From Kalaharituber pfeilii (taxonomy: Eukaryota > Ascomycota > Pezizomycetes > Pezizales > Pezizaceae): a DNA stretch of 64,000 nucleotides. Positions 11,170-21,156 of the stretch are shown piece by piece (position 1 is the first letter of the stretch; each line of letters starts with the position of its first letter). Made by a program: the position numbers and the translations under genes. The stretch spans positions 1 to 64,000 of the forward strand of contig WHUZ01000061.1 of NCBI GenBank assembly GCA_015179045.1, written 5' to 3'. The notes under the pieces are model-generated. The model made no database searches. It was not told the origin of the DNA and saw only the letters and a program-made list of their open reading frames with translations.

Positions 11170-13179
11170 CTACTCGTCTCGGTGGGGGTCGTGGTCGAGG
11201 TTTAGCAGGGTAGGAGTCGTGGAAACGTTGGACCAACAAGGGGGCGTTAGCGCACGAATCTGCAGGTTCCCAGGTGGGGTGGTCGTAACCAGTCCAGCGG
11301 ACGAGGTATTCCAGCTTGTTGTACCTTCGGCGGGAGTCAAGGATTTCTTCAACTTCGTACTCCTCTTCGTCTTCAACAATGACGGGGGTGGCGGTTCTTG
11401 GGTCTGGCCAGGGAGGGGGCCGGTGGCGACAGGTTCAAGCAGGGAGGTGTGAAACACAGGATGGACCTTCATTGAGGGGGGGAGTTCGATCCTAAACGCA
11501 TGGGAGGAAATCTTCTCTTGGATTTTGAACCTTCCCAATCTCTTATAGTCAAGCTTTCCAGAGGGTCGCGTGGTACGCAGGTTTCGTCGAAGTAACCAGA
11601 CCTCATCACCGACGTCATACTTGGGTGCGGGTAGGCGATGCCGGTCAGAGTTTCCAGCCTGTACAGCTTGTGCCCACTTGATTTCAGTTCGCAGGTACTC
11701 CTCGAGGGCCTGTAGGCGGTCAGCATACTCCTGAAGGACCGGAAGGCTGGGTAACTTGGTGTTAGGCTTGGGGAGCAGGGTGTAGCGCGGATGATAGCCA
11801 TAATTGGCGAAGAAGGGGGTCACTCCAGTGGTTGAGGACAGGGTATTGTTGTATGCGAATTCGGCCAAGGTGAGAAGGTCAGCCCAGTTGTCCTGTTGGT
11901 AGTTGCAGTATCCCCGCAGGTACTGTTCCAGGATTGCGTTGACTCGCTCGGTTTGTCCATCGGTCTGGGAGTGGAAGCTGGTTGAGAGTTTCTGTTGGAT
12001 TCCGAGAAGTTGGCAGAGGGTTCTGGAGAATTCGGAGGTGAACTGGGTACCCCTATCGGAGACAATAGATTCTGGCAAGCCATGTAATCTGAACACGTGA
12101 TCGAAAAAGAGCTGGGCAGTATCCTTGGAGTTGGCATCGGACCGGGTAGCGAGGTAATGCGCCATTTTCGTGAGGCGGTCCACCACAACTAAGATCGCAT
12201 CCTTACCATTGGACTCAGGCAGTCCGGTGATGAAGTCCATGGACAGGGAATTCCACCTTCGTTGAGGAATTTCTAAGGGTTTCAGGAGTCCATAGGGTGC
12301 ATGGCGAACAGGTTTGATACGGGAGCAGGTGTCACAGTTCCGGATGTAGCGGGCTATAGTTGTACGCATGCCAGGCCAGTAGTAGTTTCGGGACAAAATC
12401 TCGTATGTCGAAGCTTGGCATGGGTGTCCTGCTGCACGGTGGTCGTGACAGGTACGAATAATCTTGGCTCGTAGTTCAAGGTTGTCAGGGATGTATACCA
12501 GTCCGTAGATGTTTAAGAAACCGTCCTTGAAGTCGCATTCTCCCAGAGGGTGTCGTTTTTCTCCTCTTTCCAGTGCCTTCCGTATGTCCTGGGCGAAGGG
12601 GTCGGTTTGGGTCAGGGTCTGGATCTCGGCTTCATGACTATTTACCATAGTGTTCAAGGCAAGGTTCAAGGAGAATTTTTGGCTTGGAATGACTTCTTGT
12701 ATTGGCCTAGCGCGATTATCCCCCTCCTTAGGAAGATCTCCAGATCGTCTTGTCAGCGCGTCAGCTTTCCCGTTCTTCTCCCCGGGGCGGAAGGTAATCT
12801 TAAAGTCGTATTGGGCTAACTCGCTTGCCCATCGAGATTGGCAGCGGTTTAACAAGGTCTTCGACTTGAACGTTTCTAGGTTTTGATGGTCAGTAATGAT
12901 GGTGAATGGCTGTGGTAGTGCATGTAGGTATATGTGCCACTCATTGACTGCCTGTACGATGGCCAATAGTTCCTTATCTCCAATTCCGTAGTTGCTTTCT
13001 GCTGGTGACATTTTCTTACTCATAAAGGTAACTGGGTGCAGTACCATTCTGCCATTCTCGAGGAATTTTTGTGACAGGATTCCGGATGTAGTATGGTCAG
13101 AGGCATCAGTTTCCAGTATTGTTTCCAGTTCAGGTTCAAAGTGCCGTAGTATGGGTACGGAGGTGAAGGCTTCATTCAA
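11170..13179 (-). CDS. Gypsy-1a pol: RNase H and integrase part (669 aa frame)
   Basis: Long open part of the polyprotein. Residues 1-100 are RT connection/RNase H (ETDASDH, TDHQNLETF). About 215-300 is the integrase HHCC zinc domain (HDHRAAGH, CDTC). About 325-450 is the DDE core (MDFITGLPESN, VSDRGTQF and TDGQTERVNAILEQ carrying the Glu). About 560-620 is the GPY/F-like C-terminal region (LDYKRLGRFKI, HPVFHTSLLEP). It integrates the cDNA. The frame leaves the true reading frame just before the chromodomain, so the last 70 residues are nonsense. Upstream it is continuous with the RT except for an in-frame TAG at 13189-13191, consistent with CAG to TAG. Confidence 0.9.
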   Translation of the reverse strand: MNEAFTSVPILRHFEPELETILETDASDHTTSGILSQKFLENGRMVLHPVTFMSKKMSPAESNYGIGDKELLAIVQAVNEWHIYLHALPQPFTIITDHQNLETFKSKTLLNRCQSRWASELAQYDFKITFRPGEKNGKADALTRRSGDLPKEGDNRARPIQEVIPSQKFSLNLALNTMVNSHEAEIQTLTQTDPFAQDIRKALERGEKRHPLGECDFKDGFLNIYGLVYIPDNLELRAKIIRTCHDHRAAGHPCQASTYEILSRNYYWPGMRTTIARYIRNCDTCSRIKPVRHAPYGLLKPLEIPQRRWNSLSMDFITGLPESNGKDAILVVVDRLTKMAHYLATRSDANSKDTAQLFFDHVFRLHGLPESIVSDRGTQFTSEFSRTLCQLLGIQQKLSTSFHSQTDGQTERVNAILEQYLRGYCNYQQDNWADLLTLAEFAYNNTLSSTTGVTPFFANYGYHPRYTLLPKPNTKLPSLPVLQEYADRLQALEEYLRTEIKWAQAVQAGNSDRHRLPAPKYDVGDEVWLLRRNLRTTRPSGKLDYKRLGRFKIQEKISSHAFRIELPPSMKVHPVFHTSLLEPVATGPLPGQTQEPPPPSLLKTKRSTKLKKSLTPAEGTTSWNTSSAGLVTTTPPGNLQIRALTPPCWSNVSTTPTLLNLDHDPHRDE
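11180..11400 (-). pseudogene. Chromodomain, out of frame with integrase
   Basis: In the frame shifted by one from pol, the minus strand reads an acidic linker ([13 protein letters not shown]) then [20 protein letters not shown]. This is a chromodomain with the aromatic residues of the methyl-lysine cage region. Chromodomains at the integrase end are known to direct chromoviruses to heterochromatin. The shift maps to the C-run at about 11387-11391, which is one base shorter than the corresponding stretch in Gypsy-1b (about 28105), where this junction is in frame. Confidence 0.8.
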
Positions 13180-13191
13180 TTTCTCGAATAC

Positions 13192-14125
13192 CTAGCTACA
13201 TTCCTCATTCCATTTGAACTCGTTTCCTTTCCTCAGCAGGTTAAAGAAGGGTTGGCAAATTGCTGAGTACTGGTGAATAAACCTTTGGTAGAAGTTCGCG
13301 AATCCTAGGAAGCATTGAAGGTCCTTGGTGGAGCTAGGTGTTTCCCATTCAGTAATGGCTGAAACCTTCGTGGGATTCATTCTGATGCCTTGTTCAGAGA
13401 TGATAAATCCTAGAAAACATGTTTCTGAGACAGAGAATTCGCACTTTTCCGGTTTAACAAAGAGCCCGGCTTCCTGGAGTTTGGCTAGTACTTTCTGTAC
13501 CTGGTTTCTATGCTCGCTCTTGTTCTTGGAGTATATCCGGATGTCGTCAAGGTATACACAGCAAAAGACATCGAGGTATTCCCTCAAGGTGTCATTCACG
13601 AATCGTTGACATGTTGCTGGGGCGTTGGTGAGTCCAAACGGCATGACGAGAAATTCAAAACAGTCCGTACCGAGTCCGGAAAGCCGTTTTCCACTCATCG
13701 CCTTCCTTGATTCGAATGAGATTGAAGGCAGAGCGAAGGTCTAGTCGAGTGAAGATTCGTGCTCCTCTGACCTGGTTCAGGGTCTCTTCAATCCTAGGCA
13801 ATGGGTATCGATCCTTCGTGGTGATGTTGTTCAAGGCTCGGTAGTCAACGCAGAGGCGGAGCGATCCATCCTTCTTTTTGACAAATAAGAGGGGTGAGGC
13901 GGCGGAGGAGGAGGACGGTCGAATAAAGGATTTGGCCAGGTTTTCGTCTAGCCAGCGACGGACCTCCTGTAATTCTGAGTCTGACATAGAGTACATTCGT
14001 CCAAATGGTGGCTTAGTTCCCTCCTCCAGGGGTACCTCGTGGTCTACATACCGGTGGTGTGGAAGTATGTCCGCTTCCTTTTTGCTGAAGAGGGGTAGAA
14101 AGTCGTAGTATTCGGAGAGCACCAA
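13192..14125 (-). pseudogene. Gypsy-1a reverse transcriptase
   Basis: RT of the Ty3/Gypsy type, readable in two frames. The first (14125-13655) holds [19 protein letters not shown] and [13 protein letters not shown]. The second (13698-13192) holds [16 protein letters not shown], the YLDD catalytic box in [12 protein letters not shown], and [10 protein letters not shown]. The two are separated by one extra T in a T-run near 13655 (LF then a stop, where the family has FEFLVMP-type continuity). Synthesis of element cDNA would need the intact frame, so this copy is dead or carries a sequencing error. Confidence 0.85.
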
Positions 14126-14132
14126 TTCATTG

Positions 14133-14494
14133 TAGTGAGCGGCACGAGCTAGCTCGAGCCGAGCTGGAGGGTGAGCTCGAGCTGGCGTGGCATGAGCTCG
14201 AGCCTGGATTGATTATATACATAATATTGACAAACTAAACTAAACTAAGCTAAATTTTCATCTTTCTCACTACTATCAGCTAAATTGTGCATTTCGAAGT
14301 TGTTGGTAGGTCAGAATGAGCTCCACAGTCTCTAATTTTTACTATATTAGGTATTTACAGTTTATGAAACCTTGCACTGGCTAAGCATTTTAGCGAGCTG
14401 TCAAGAAAAACACAAGCATGATCTTGGCTCGTTTGAGCTCGAGCTAGCTCGCGCGAGCTCGGGCTCGAGCTGGCTCGGCTCGTGCCGCTCACTA
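14133..14494. mobile_element. hAT-type MITE (362 bp)
   Basis: Terminal inverted repeats TAGTGAGCGGCACGAGC and its complement, flanked by a perfect 8-bp TSD ATTCATTG (14125-14132, 14495-14502). The TAGTG ends and 8-bp TSD are typical of hAT elements. Related copies are at 32247, 44936 and 37116 (the larger element). It interrupts Gypsy-1a between protease and RT. Confidence 0.92.
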
Positions 14495-14502
14495 ATTCAT
14501 TG

Positions 14503-15086
14503 GCGGGTTTGTTGCTAGGTTCGACCACTGAAGCCACGGCGATGATACTAATTTCACTACCGGGTTGTGATGAGGCTATCTTAAAGGCGGCGCAGGATAC
14601 TATGGCGATTCTGTGTTGTGTCGTCTGCATAGGGGGGGCCTTTTGCCTCGTAGGTAAGCAGTGGGCTTGACAGTAACTGGAAGCCAATAGGATAGTGTTC
14701 TTTTCCCAATCGATGACGGGGTTATGCCGCCATAGCCAGGTTCTGCCCAAGATCATGTTCCATCCTCCCAGCTTGGTTACCTAAAAGGTGAGTTCTTCTT
14801 CGTGTTGGTCTATGGCTAGCTTCAGAGTGCAGGTATGTGTGATATCTCCGGCGATAGAGGCTCGTCCATCTGCCACCGTTAGCTTCTCGGGTCTAGGTTT
14901 CAGGGTCATAGGCAGGTTCAGGATTATAGCAAGGTCTCGGTCAATAAACTGGGAGGTAGCTCCCGAGCCTATCATTCAGGTAGATTTAATAGAATCATTA
15001 ACAACATAGGACAGGACCAAAGAGTCTTCTCCTCCTAGGTCTCTGGAAATAGAAATAAACGAAATGAAATGACAAACGTGATTCCT
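14503..15086 (-). pseudogene. Gypsy-1a protease region
   Basis: The minus frame 14975-14781 begins MIGSGATSQFIDRDLA, the retropepsin active-site block, but with Gly where the catalytic Asp of D-S/T-G-A is expected. The next frame (14756 down) has a typical post-protease stretch (LGRTWLWRHNPVIDW) before the MITE. Loss of the catalytic Asp and a frame change between the pieces indicate inactivity. Confidence 0.7.
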
Positions 15087-15091
15087 CTTAT

Positions 15092-15597
15092 TGTTACGGC
15101 TAAGGTAAGACTTACGGAGTCGGTTCCGGAAGCACCGCCAGAGACGTATGCTAAAGATGTGACTGATCACCACTAGGCAACGTCCGGGTACTGGTAAACG
15201 GCGGTTGCCTACTGAAGTGTGTGTTGAAGTTGCACATGGCCTACCAATATGCGCACATGCATCACAGACCTTCCTAATGCATGTTTCTACTACGTTCACG
15301 CCTTTCCTGCTACTACGGACCTTCCTGATGCGTGTTTTCTGTTACGTCTCTCTCTCTGTATGCCTTAGCATGTTTGTCGTCATGTTACTGTCGATTGACT
15401 AGTCATGTATAATGGCCAGAAGTCTATATAAACGGGCCAGACAGTTAGCTAGAAGAAATCAAGACACAAGCAGTGTTCTAAGTTGAACTCTCACTTAACG
15501 CTCTCGCGTAACCTTTTGTCGTCCGCTTCGCTGCCTTCGTGAACCCGGAGTCGCCTCAAGAGTCGCTCTCACCAGTCCAGCGACGCCTACGCTAACA
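15092..15597 (+). mobile_element. Solo LTR (506 bp) nested in Gypsy-1a
   Basis: Starts TGTTACGGC, ends CGCTAACA, with perfect 5-bp TSD CTTAT (15087-15091, 15598-15602). A TATA-like tatataaa lies at about 15430. No internal coding sequence remains, so it is the product of LTR-LTR recombination. Orientation is assigned from the TATA position. Confidence 0.88.
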
Positions 15598-15602
15598 CTT
15601 AT

Positions 15603-16127
15603 TCCTCCTTTTCCTAGCCTTTCTTCAGGTTCCTAATTTCTTATTACCAATTCCTTCTATCAATACTTCCTCCAAAAGACAAAAATGATTAACAGAACCC
15701 AAGGTAGAAGTAGAGCACAAGGCAGAGACAGGGCATGGAACAGGAGCGGAGGCAGAAGCAGAAACAACAGCAGAAGCAGGAATAATGTCAGAAGCAGAAA
15801 CGAAAGCAGAAGCAGAAACAATGGCAGAAGCAGGGATAGGTTCAGAGTAGATGGCATCAGGTAGCATCCTAGCACTCTTCAGACAGCTATCATGTACTGA
15901 AGAGGGTACTAGTTTTTTGGTTCAGAGGTAATGCAGAGGGGGGTAGCATTGGCGGGAGGACCAGGGATGGTAGGTTCAGTATTGGCGGTTCTAATTATTT
16001 GGGTCTTTCCTCAAAGAGAGCAATTGGTGGCCCAATGCCTCGGTTGTCTGCAGTACATGTACAAATTATTTTCCCATCACCTCTTTTTTTCTTCATCTGA
16101 GAGGGGTCCTCGCTTCCAGCTAATTTG

Positions 16128-16158
<31 letters not shown>

Positions 16159-17210
16159 TCACATGACCCCGCGTGCAGCTGTTCGCCAAGGCAGGGCACT
16201 CATTTGGGTTTGAGTTGCTGAGTGGTCTATTAGGACAGTTCCTCTGGGGGCCTATGAAGGATGAGGGGCAGCGGGTTTGATGGTAGAGGCGGGAGTGGAG
16301 GCGTGTAAGGCTCTGTCCTTGTTATCGATACCTATACACAGCCTAACAAAAGCATCGAAGTCAGTTGGCTCATTGAGGACGCTGATGGGGTAGTTCTTGA
16401 CCTGGAACCGGTGCCCATTTCGGAAAAAGTCGATCTTTGTTTGGTCATCATATTTAAGAGTCGTGGCCAGGGGGGCAAATTTCCCATGATAGGTGGAACA
16501 ATTGTCGTTACCTTGCTTAAGGGCTTTTAGTTTCCTTTCAGCAGTCGTTCTGGCGTCAGGATCATCGAAGGTGGCTCTCAAAGCGACAAAAAAGGTGGCA
16601 TAGTCTGCGAAGGTAACTTGTACTATACTTTCATTGAAGTGGGGTTGGAACCATTGCCTGGCATTTCCGGACAGGTAGAAGGCGGTGTAGGAGAGTTTCT
16701 TGGTGTCACTCTCATAGCGGGATGGGTCGGCGTTGAAGATGAGGTATAAGTGAGTGACAAAGTCCTTAAACCTCTCTCTGGTTCCATCAAATGGGGTTGG
16801 GTCTGCAACTTTCGGGGCCTTGGAACTTTCTGTTACTTGAGTACTTCCCTGAGTTACGGTTTATGCTAAGATGGCATTGAGTTATTGCTGGATGCCGTAA
16901 CGGAAGCCTTGGTAATAGTACTTCTATAAGGTTTTGGCCACCTTAGTGGTGCCATGCTCAGGTATATTAAAGTTTACTGCAACTCCTTAGATTGCTGAGA
17001 TCACTCCACTACCATGAGCTGAGTAGATGTAGGTTACAAACTCTCCAGGAGTGCTAACAGAAATAGTCGGGAAGTCGTCAGGGACCAGGGGGGTGGTAGT
17101 GATGGTGCCGCATAGGGCTCTCCAGGTAGTCATAATTTGTGCTGCTGTGTCGGGAGGGTTACTGGTTAAGTTGCTGGTGATTCCTGGGGTTCCAGACATA
17201 GCGGCGACCG
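15603..17210 (-). pseudogene. Gypsy-1a gag
   Basis: Minus-strand gag in several frames. The start region is about 17199-16987 (MSGTPGITSNLTSNPPDT). The conserved capsid region is 16808-16252, with LKALKQGNDNCSTYHGKF and related blocks. A CCHC knuckle near 16025-16065 can be read as YMYCRQPRHWATNC, in which the first Cys has become Tyr. Downstream, 15700-15840 encodes an Ala/Ser-rich repeat (SASA blocks). It is interrupted by a hairpin-B insertion at 16132. Gag would form the particle around element RNA; this copy has multiple frame breaks. Confidence 0.7.
16132..16199 (-). mobile_element. Hairpin-B micro-retroposon in gag
   Basis: Poly(T) of about 26 followed by the reverse complement of the LINE-B 3' hairpin (tcacatgaccccgcgtgcag, ending gcagggcac). 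TSD taatttgggtt before and tcatttgggtt after, nearly identical. Confidence 0.85.
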
Positions 17211-17230
17211 ATTAGTGCAACGTAACAAAG

Positions 17231-17910
17231 TGTAAAAAAATGGGTCAAGGCTGAGGTCGAGATACAGGGTAGGCAGCGGGTGCCAGGGAGGCAGCGGAGT
17301 TTACGGTGGGTAAAGACAGTCGGCGCTATATGATGTAGGGAGATGTATGCAAAGTTACATACAGCCTGAGGGTGGATACAAGTTGTTACATGAGGAGCAG
17401 AGAGGGAGGTGGGGATGAGCCTTCTTTATAGAGAGCTCAGAAACTTGGTAAAAGAACATTCTAGAGAATCAAACGAGCACAGAAACTTGGCAGAAGAATA
17501 TTCTAGATACAGGAGAATCAAACTAGTACGAAAGAAACTTCGAGCTAATGCAGAAGAACATTCTGAACGAATCATGAATGCAAGAGAATATGCAGGAACA
17601 TATGGGCAGTGACCAGGATGCAAGCAGCTACTGTGCGTAAGGACTTGGAGCTAGCGGCGAGGGTCGGAGCTTTCAGGCACTGCTACTACGCGGCGGCTCG
17701 GCAGGAGTTCGGGCTGTGGCAGGGTCAAGGGGCCTCAGGTCTTGCGTATCACATGCAGGAGGAGTATTTCGGCTAAGCCTGCCTCCGGGCTTTGAGGGTC
17801 TAGACCCAGGGGCCCTGCCTTGGCGAACAGCTGCATGCGGGGTCACGTGAAATAGAAAAAAAAAAAAAAAAAAGGAGTATTTCGGCCGTAGTAGAGGTTG
17901 GTTCATTACA
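17231..17910 (-). repeat. Gypsy-1a 5' LTR (right), with insertion
   Basis: Homologous to 10393-11094 over its length, with more C-to-T type differences. It contains one copy of the 24-bp unit and a 100-bp hairpin-B insertion at 17774. Confidence 0.8.
17774..17873 (+). mobile_element. Short LINE-B 3' end insertion (100 bp)
   Basis: Contains about 80 bp of LINE-B 3' UTR, including the hairpin (ccctgcc to gcgggg), and a poly(A). A perfect 13-bp TSD ggagtatttcggc (17761-17773, 17874-17886) flanks it. It is longer than most hairpin-only copies and links the micro-elements to LINE-B's 3' UTR at about 46800-46900. Confidence 0.92.
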
Positions 17911-17997
17911 GCCTTACAAAAATAGTATATTACCTTGGTACTCAGTCTGATACCAATACTAAGAATACTATCCAGCTCTTTTTCAATCATGTGTTTA

Positions 17998-18059
17998 ATT
18001 TTTTTTTTTTTTTTTTTTATATCATTACTCGCTTGCCGCCCTGGGGGCTATGGCGAGGG
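17998..18059 (-). mobile_element. Hairpin-A micro-retroposon
   Basis: A 62-bp insert: poly(T), then atatcattactcgcttgccg through tatggcgagg. Perfect TSD aatcatgtgttta (17985-17997, 18060-18072). Stem pair actcgc/ggcgag. Confidence 0.92.
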
Positions 18060-18260
18060 AATCATGTGTTTAGTGTCACGGCTTGGCGTGCCATGGCGGC
18101 AGAGGGAAGCTGATTACTAGTACGTGTGGATGTCTTTTTTTTTTGATTTGATTTCATTAATCGCATGCCGCCCTAAGGGCTATGGCGATGTTTAGTTACA
18201 TAACGAAATTCATACGAAATTCACGCCGCCCGCTCCAGAGTTACTCCCCTCCTGCCCACT

Positions 18261-19721
18261 CTAAAATTCCCGCACGTTCCCCCCCTTGTCAATCTGTCTT
18301 ATTCCTTCCGCCCCCCCGCATTTCCTAGCCCATGCCTTGCAGTCTTGCCGTACGTGTTCCCAATTCTCTGGGGCCTCCCCACACCATCGGCATTCCGGTG
18401 ATTCAGCTTTCCCTATGTGGTATCTCCATTCTTTCAGTCCCTTATTTCCTAAGATCCCCGCCAGCGTTGAGAGGTATCGCCTTCGGTCCGCGATTTGCAG
18501 AGGTCGGTAGTTCAGACCCGCCTGCTTTCTCTCCGTGGCTCGCAGTGCCTTATACTCTTGTCTTATACCTGCTTCTGTTACGGTTTCGTCTTCGTATTGT
18601 AGCGCTGTGCCGACTTTAGCCGCCCAGTCTGCCTCCGTGTTCCCTTTCACCCCCTTGTGGCTTTTCACCCATATCACCGCCAGGTCTAGGTCCCCTTTCG
18701 CTATCCGGTCCTCCCACCTCTTCCGTACCAGAGTGGATGCTCCGTCGACCGTGGGGTCCCCTTTCCCTATTCTCCGTAGTCTCGCTATCGCCGTTTGTGA
18801 GTCGGTGATTATTAGCAATTCGCCTTGTTGTTCCATTGCTTCGCTTATTGCTATCAGCTCGCCGTCGTTCACCGTACTCCTCCGACCCAGGAAAAGTGAT
18901 GTGGAACCCATCTGGTGGTATACTCCTGCGCCCGTGCTTTCTTCGATTCTACTCCCGTCCGTGTACACTCCCTGCCACCCTTCGTCGATTTCCTTTTCCA
19001 GGATTTTCTCCCATTCTTCCCTGTCCAGGTCGCTCGGGTGTGTCGGATGTATGTAGATCGGCAGGGGGCCATTATGTCGTAGATCTCCCCTCAGGTACCG
19101 GGTATCCTGGTCTTCGAGTGTCATCTCCCCGGGGAATCTTAGTGCACGTGCCTCCACCCGTTCCCCTTCTCCTTTGACGAACGTGTGTATTGATTCCAAG
19201 TTGACTATCCCTTCTACTATTGGTCTTCTTGTTCCCCAAGGGGCTCCGGAGATGTCTCTTGCCACCGTGTACTGCCACTTTTCGAGGGTCCGTAGCTTTG
19301 ATTCCGCAGGTGCTCCCTTCGCGTAGTTCCTCCATGCCCAGCTCCCGTACGTGGCTATATTCCTTGCTACACTGGTGTATAGTTGTCTTCTCTTGCTCGG
19401 GGGTATCTTGGTGAGCCTGGCGGCTATATTCCAGGCCGCTTTCCCCAGTCTCAACCTTTTCTCGAAGTGTTCGTTGTATTTAAGCTCCCAATCCACCGTC
19501 AGCCCCACCAATCGGTAGCTTTTCCCCTTCACCCCGACTATCAGCGTCTCTGCCTTGTTGGGGTCGATCTCAAAGCCTGCCTCTTTGGCGTTCGAAGTGA
19601 GTTCGTTCCTGTGTTCCGCTATCGCTTTCTTCAGCTGCCGTATCGACGGACTCGAGATCACGCTGTGGAAGTCCCATAGTCTCTCCGTTGGTATGAACCC
19701 GTTCCCTCCGTTCATGGTCAT
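18261..19721 (-). CDS. LINE-A1 ORF2 remnant: RT C-terminus, RNase H, zinc end (486 aa)
   Basis: The frame starts just before the RT stretch DFHSVISS (family counterpart YVDDFHSV in other copies), so the catalytic Asp pair is lost. Residues about 55-65 read LIVGVKG and about 90-180 are thumb/connection (TSVARNIATYGSWAW, LEKWQYTVARDI). About 245-385 is RNase H1-like (GVYTDGSRIEE, NDGELIAISEAME, LLIITDSQTA, VIWVKSHKGVKGNTEADWAA). About 445-470 is the C-terminal CRWCGEAPENWEHVRQDC zinc motif. The start is the ATG that overlaps the upstream stop in an ATGA. The RNase H frame is intact over 1.4 kb, which indicates a fairly young copy. Confidence 0.88.
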   Translation of the reverse strand: MTMNGGNGFIPTERLWDFHSVISSPSIRQLKKAIAEHRNELTSNAKEAGFEIDPNKAETLIVGVKGKSYRLVGLTVDWELKYNEHFEKRLRLGKAAWNIAARLTKIPPSKRRQLYTSVARNIATYGSWAWRNYAKGAPAESKLRTLEKWQYTVARDISGAPWGTRRPIVEGIVNLESIHTFVKGEGERVEARALRFPGEMTLEDQDTRYLRGDLRHNGPLPIYIHPTHPSDLDREEWEKILEKEIDEGWQGVYTDGSRIEESTGAGVYHQMGSTSLFLGRRSTVNDGELIAISEAMEQQGELLIITDSQTAIARLRRIGKGDPTVDGASTLVRKRWEDRIAKGDLDLAVIWVKSHKGVKGNTEADWAAKVGTALQYEDETVTEAGIRQEYKALRATERKQAGLNYRPLQIADRRRYLSTLAGILGNKGLKEWRYHIGKAESPECRWCGEAPENWEHVRQDCKAWARKCGGAEGIRQIDKGGNVREF

Positions 19722-20260
19722 GGTCTGTGTCTTTGGCCTCGAGGCGGGGTCTTGCTGACGGTTGGCGTTCCCGTCTTCTGGGGGTCCGTCTTGTCACATC
19801 CGTTTCCGCTCGGTGTTTTACCGCCTTCTCCCGTTGTGTCCGCGTTCGTCGCTGCCTGTGCGTACGTCTTTCCTGCCCTCTCCTTCTCCGGTTTCCTGCC
19901 CCACTCCATTTCTGAGTTAGTACTATTTCTAGCTGTTCTATTGGTAGCTGCTCCCTTTCGTCCATCTCCTTGGGGCTTGGATCCACCTCGTGATGTCTTA
20001 GGAAGCTGTACTGTAGTTGTAGACTTTATCACAGGTTCTTGCGCCGGGATTGAGTTTGTTGGTATGCTGTTGGACATGTGTATGGTACTCGACATGTCTG
20101 TGTTGTCTCGCATGGCTATGTCTCTGTTAATTTCGATTGCGTGCTTGTTGTCTTTGAGGTTCGTATTGGTGAGGTCATAATCCATACTATCTCCTCCTTC
20201 TTCTGTAGTCTTCCGGGCAGGTACCGAGGAGCTTCTCTTTCCTACCGGCCTTCGTATCAT
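19718..20260 (-). CDS. LINE-A1 ORF1b remnant (180 aa)
   Basis: Hydrophilic, charged protein with TTEEGGDSMDYDLTNTN near residue 20 and a Ser/Thr/Lys-rich tail (KTYAQAATNADTTGEGG, a common prelude to the RNA-binding part of LINE ORF1). A TTEEGGDQMDRTYTN counterpart stands at the end of ORF1a (21157-22818). So either the element carries two partially homologous ORF1 pieces or two copies recombined. It stops four bases into ORF2 (ATGA). Without its RNA-binding C-terminus it is probably non-functional. The call is by position and composition. Confidence 0.6.
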   Translation of the reverse strand: MIRRPVGKRSSSVPARKTTEEGGDSMDYDLTNTNLKDNKHAIEINRDIAMRDNTDMSSTIHMSNSIPTNSIPAQEPVIKSTTTVQLPKTSRGGSKPQGDGRKGAATNRTARNSTNSEMEWGRKPEKERAGKTYAQAATNADTTGEGGKTPSGNGCDKTDPQKTGTPTVSKTPPRGQRHRP

Positions 20261-20299
20261 TCCTGTGAGGGGCGATGGTATTGTCTTGAGCCTGACCGC

Positions 20300-21150
20300 G
20301 TGCCTGCTACAATGTAGGGGGGAGTCTTCCAGTTTCCAAAGGCCAACTGGTATTTACTGTGCTTTTTTTAGGCTCTGTAAGGCTAGCACGGCCTTGTGAC
20401 CATTTCTGGCCCCCCTGCGCGATTTTCATACTGTGGGATTGCCCCACTCGCGCTGTCCACAGGCCCTACAACTGTACGAAGGTTACAGGTTAGGGCAGTC
20501 GTTTCACTTGAACCAATTCAGGGCACCACCCAAGTGAGTACGATACTCTCCCTGCCATAGGCTTGTCACATCGTTTGCACCTTAAGCACCTTCGCTAAGC
20601 CCGCGACTTCGGATGAAGCCACTCCGACCGCTGGCGCCGACGTAAGCATCCGTCCTCTCGGACCGTTGGACTCCCCACAAGTCCAACGCCACGGCTCGCT
20701 CTGTATTTAGCAAAGCTTCCCGTTCCACACAAGGGTCAAGCCTGGGGAGAGTCTATTGGAGCTTATCAGGCTCTAACATCACAACCGTTTACGTGCTGGG
20801 ACCCTCAATGCAGCTACTACGTCTCGCCCCGGGCCCTAACAGCTTCAGATGGCGGTGATGCCGCGGATCTGTCCTAACTGCCAGTCCTACCCAAGACTAA
20901 CCAAAGACCAAGTGATGGCCGTGGGAACTCCACTTCGCTCGCCATGTAGGCCCCTAGGGGTGGCGTGTCCGTCTAACTAGCCTCTTTGCACTTTCTGGAT
21001 GGCGTGAGTGCTTTACCTATAAGGTTTCCCTAGGCCCTGACTCACCCCCATCCCGCCGAGCGGTGGCCAGAATACATCTCACATTGCCTTCCACCAGGGT
21101 CTGGGCCTCGATACCCAGTAGTAGACGGTCCGCTGGTTTTCAGGATGCCG
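20300..21150 (-). other. GC-rich non-coding segment within LINE-A1
   Basis: About 850 bp with no convincing frame on either strand, lying between the two ORF1 pieces. Base composition and lack of RIP match the rest of the LINE. It may be a recombined 5' UTR of another copy. No RNA gene was recognised in it. Confidence 0.4.
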
Positions 21151-21156
21151 AGGGGG

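Larger units (their letters stand above)
10393..17910 (-). mobile_element. Gypsy-1a: chromovirus-type Ty3/Gypsy element
   Basis: Minus-strand LTR retrotransposon with order LTR-gag-protease-RT-RNase H-integrase-chromodomain-LTR. Both LTRs start tgtaaa and end attaca/gttaca on the plus strand. It is interrupted by a hAT MITE (14133-14494), a solo LTR (15092-15597) and two hairpin-B insertions (16132, 17774). Outer flanks (aatac left, gcctt right) do not match, so no TSD survives. The right flank is immediately the related Gypsy-1b remnant, suggesting rearrangement. Sense-strand sequence just inside the 5' LTR (17220-17228) is complementary to a 9-nt motif in the LTR, a possible self-primer. 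Confidence 0.85.

Noticed and set aside
10388..17915. TSD for Gypsy-1a
   Set aside because: The five bases outside the LTRs (aatac and gcctt) do not match, so no duplication can be claimed.
20300..21150. Possible structured RNA gene (rRNA or tRNA cluster) in the GC-rich block
   Set aside because: No recognisable rRNA or tRNA sequence; it lies within the TSD-bounded LINE-A1.
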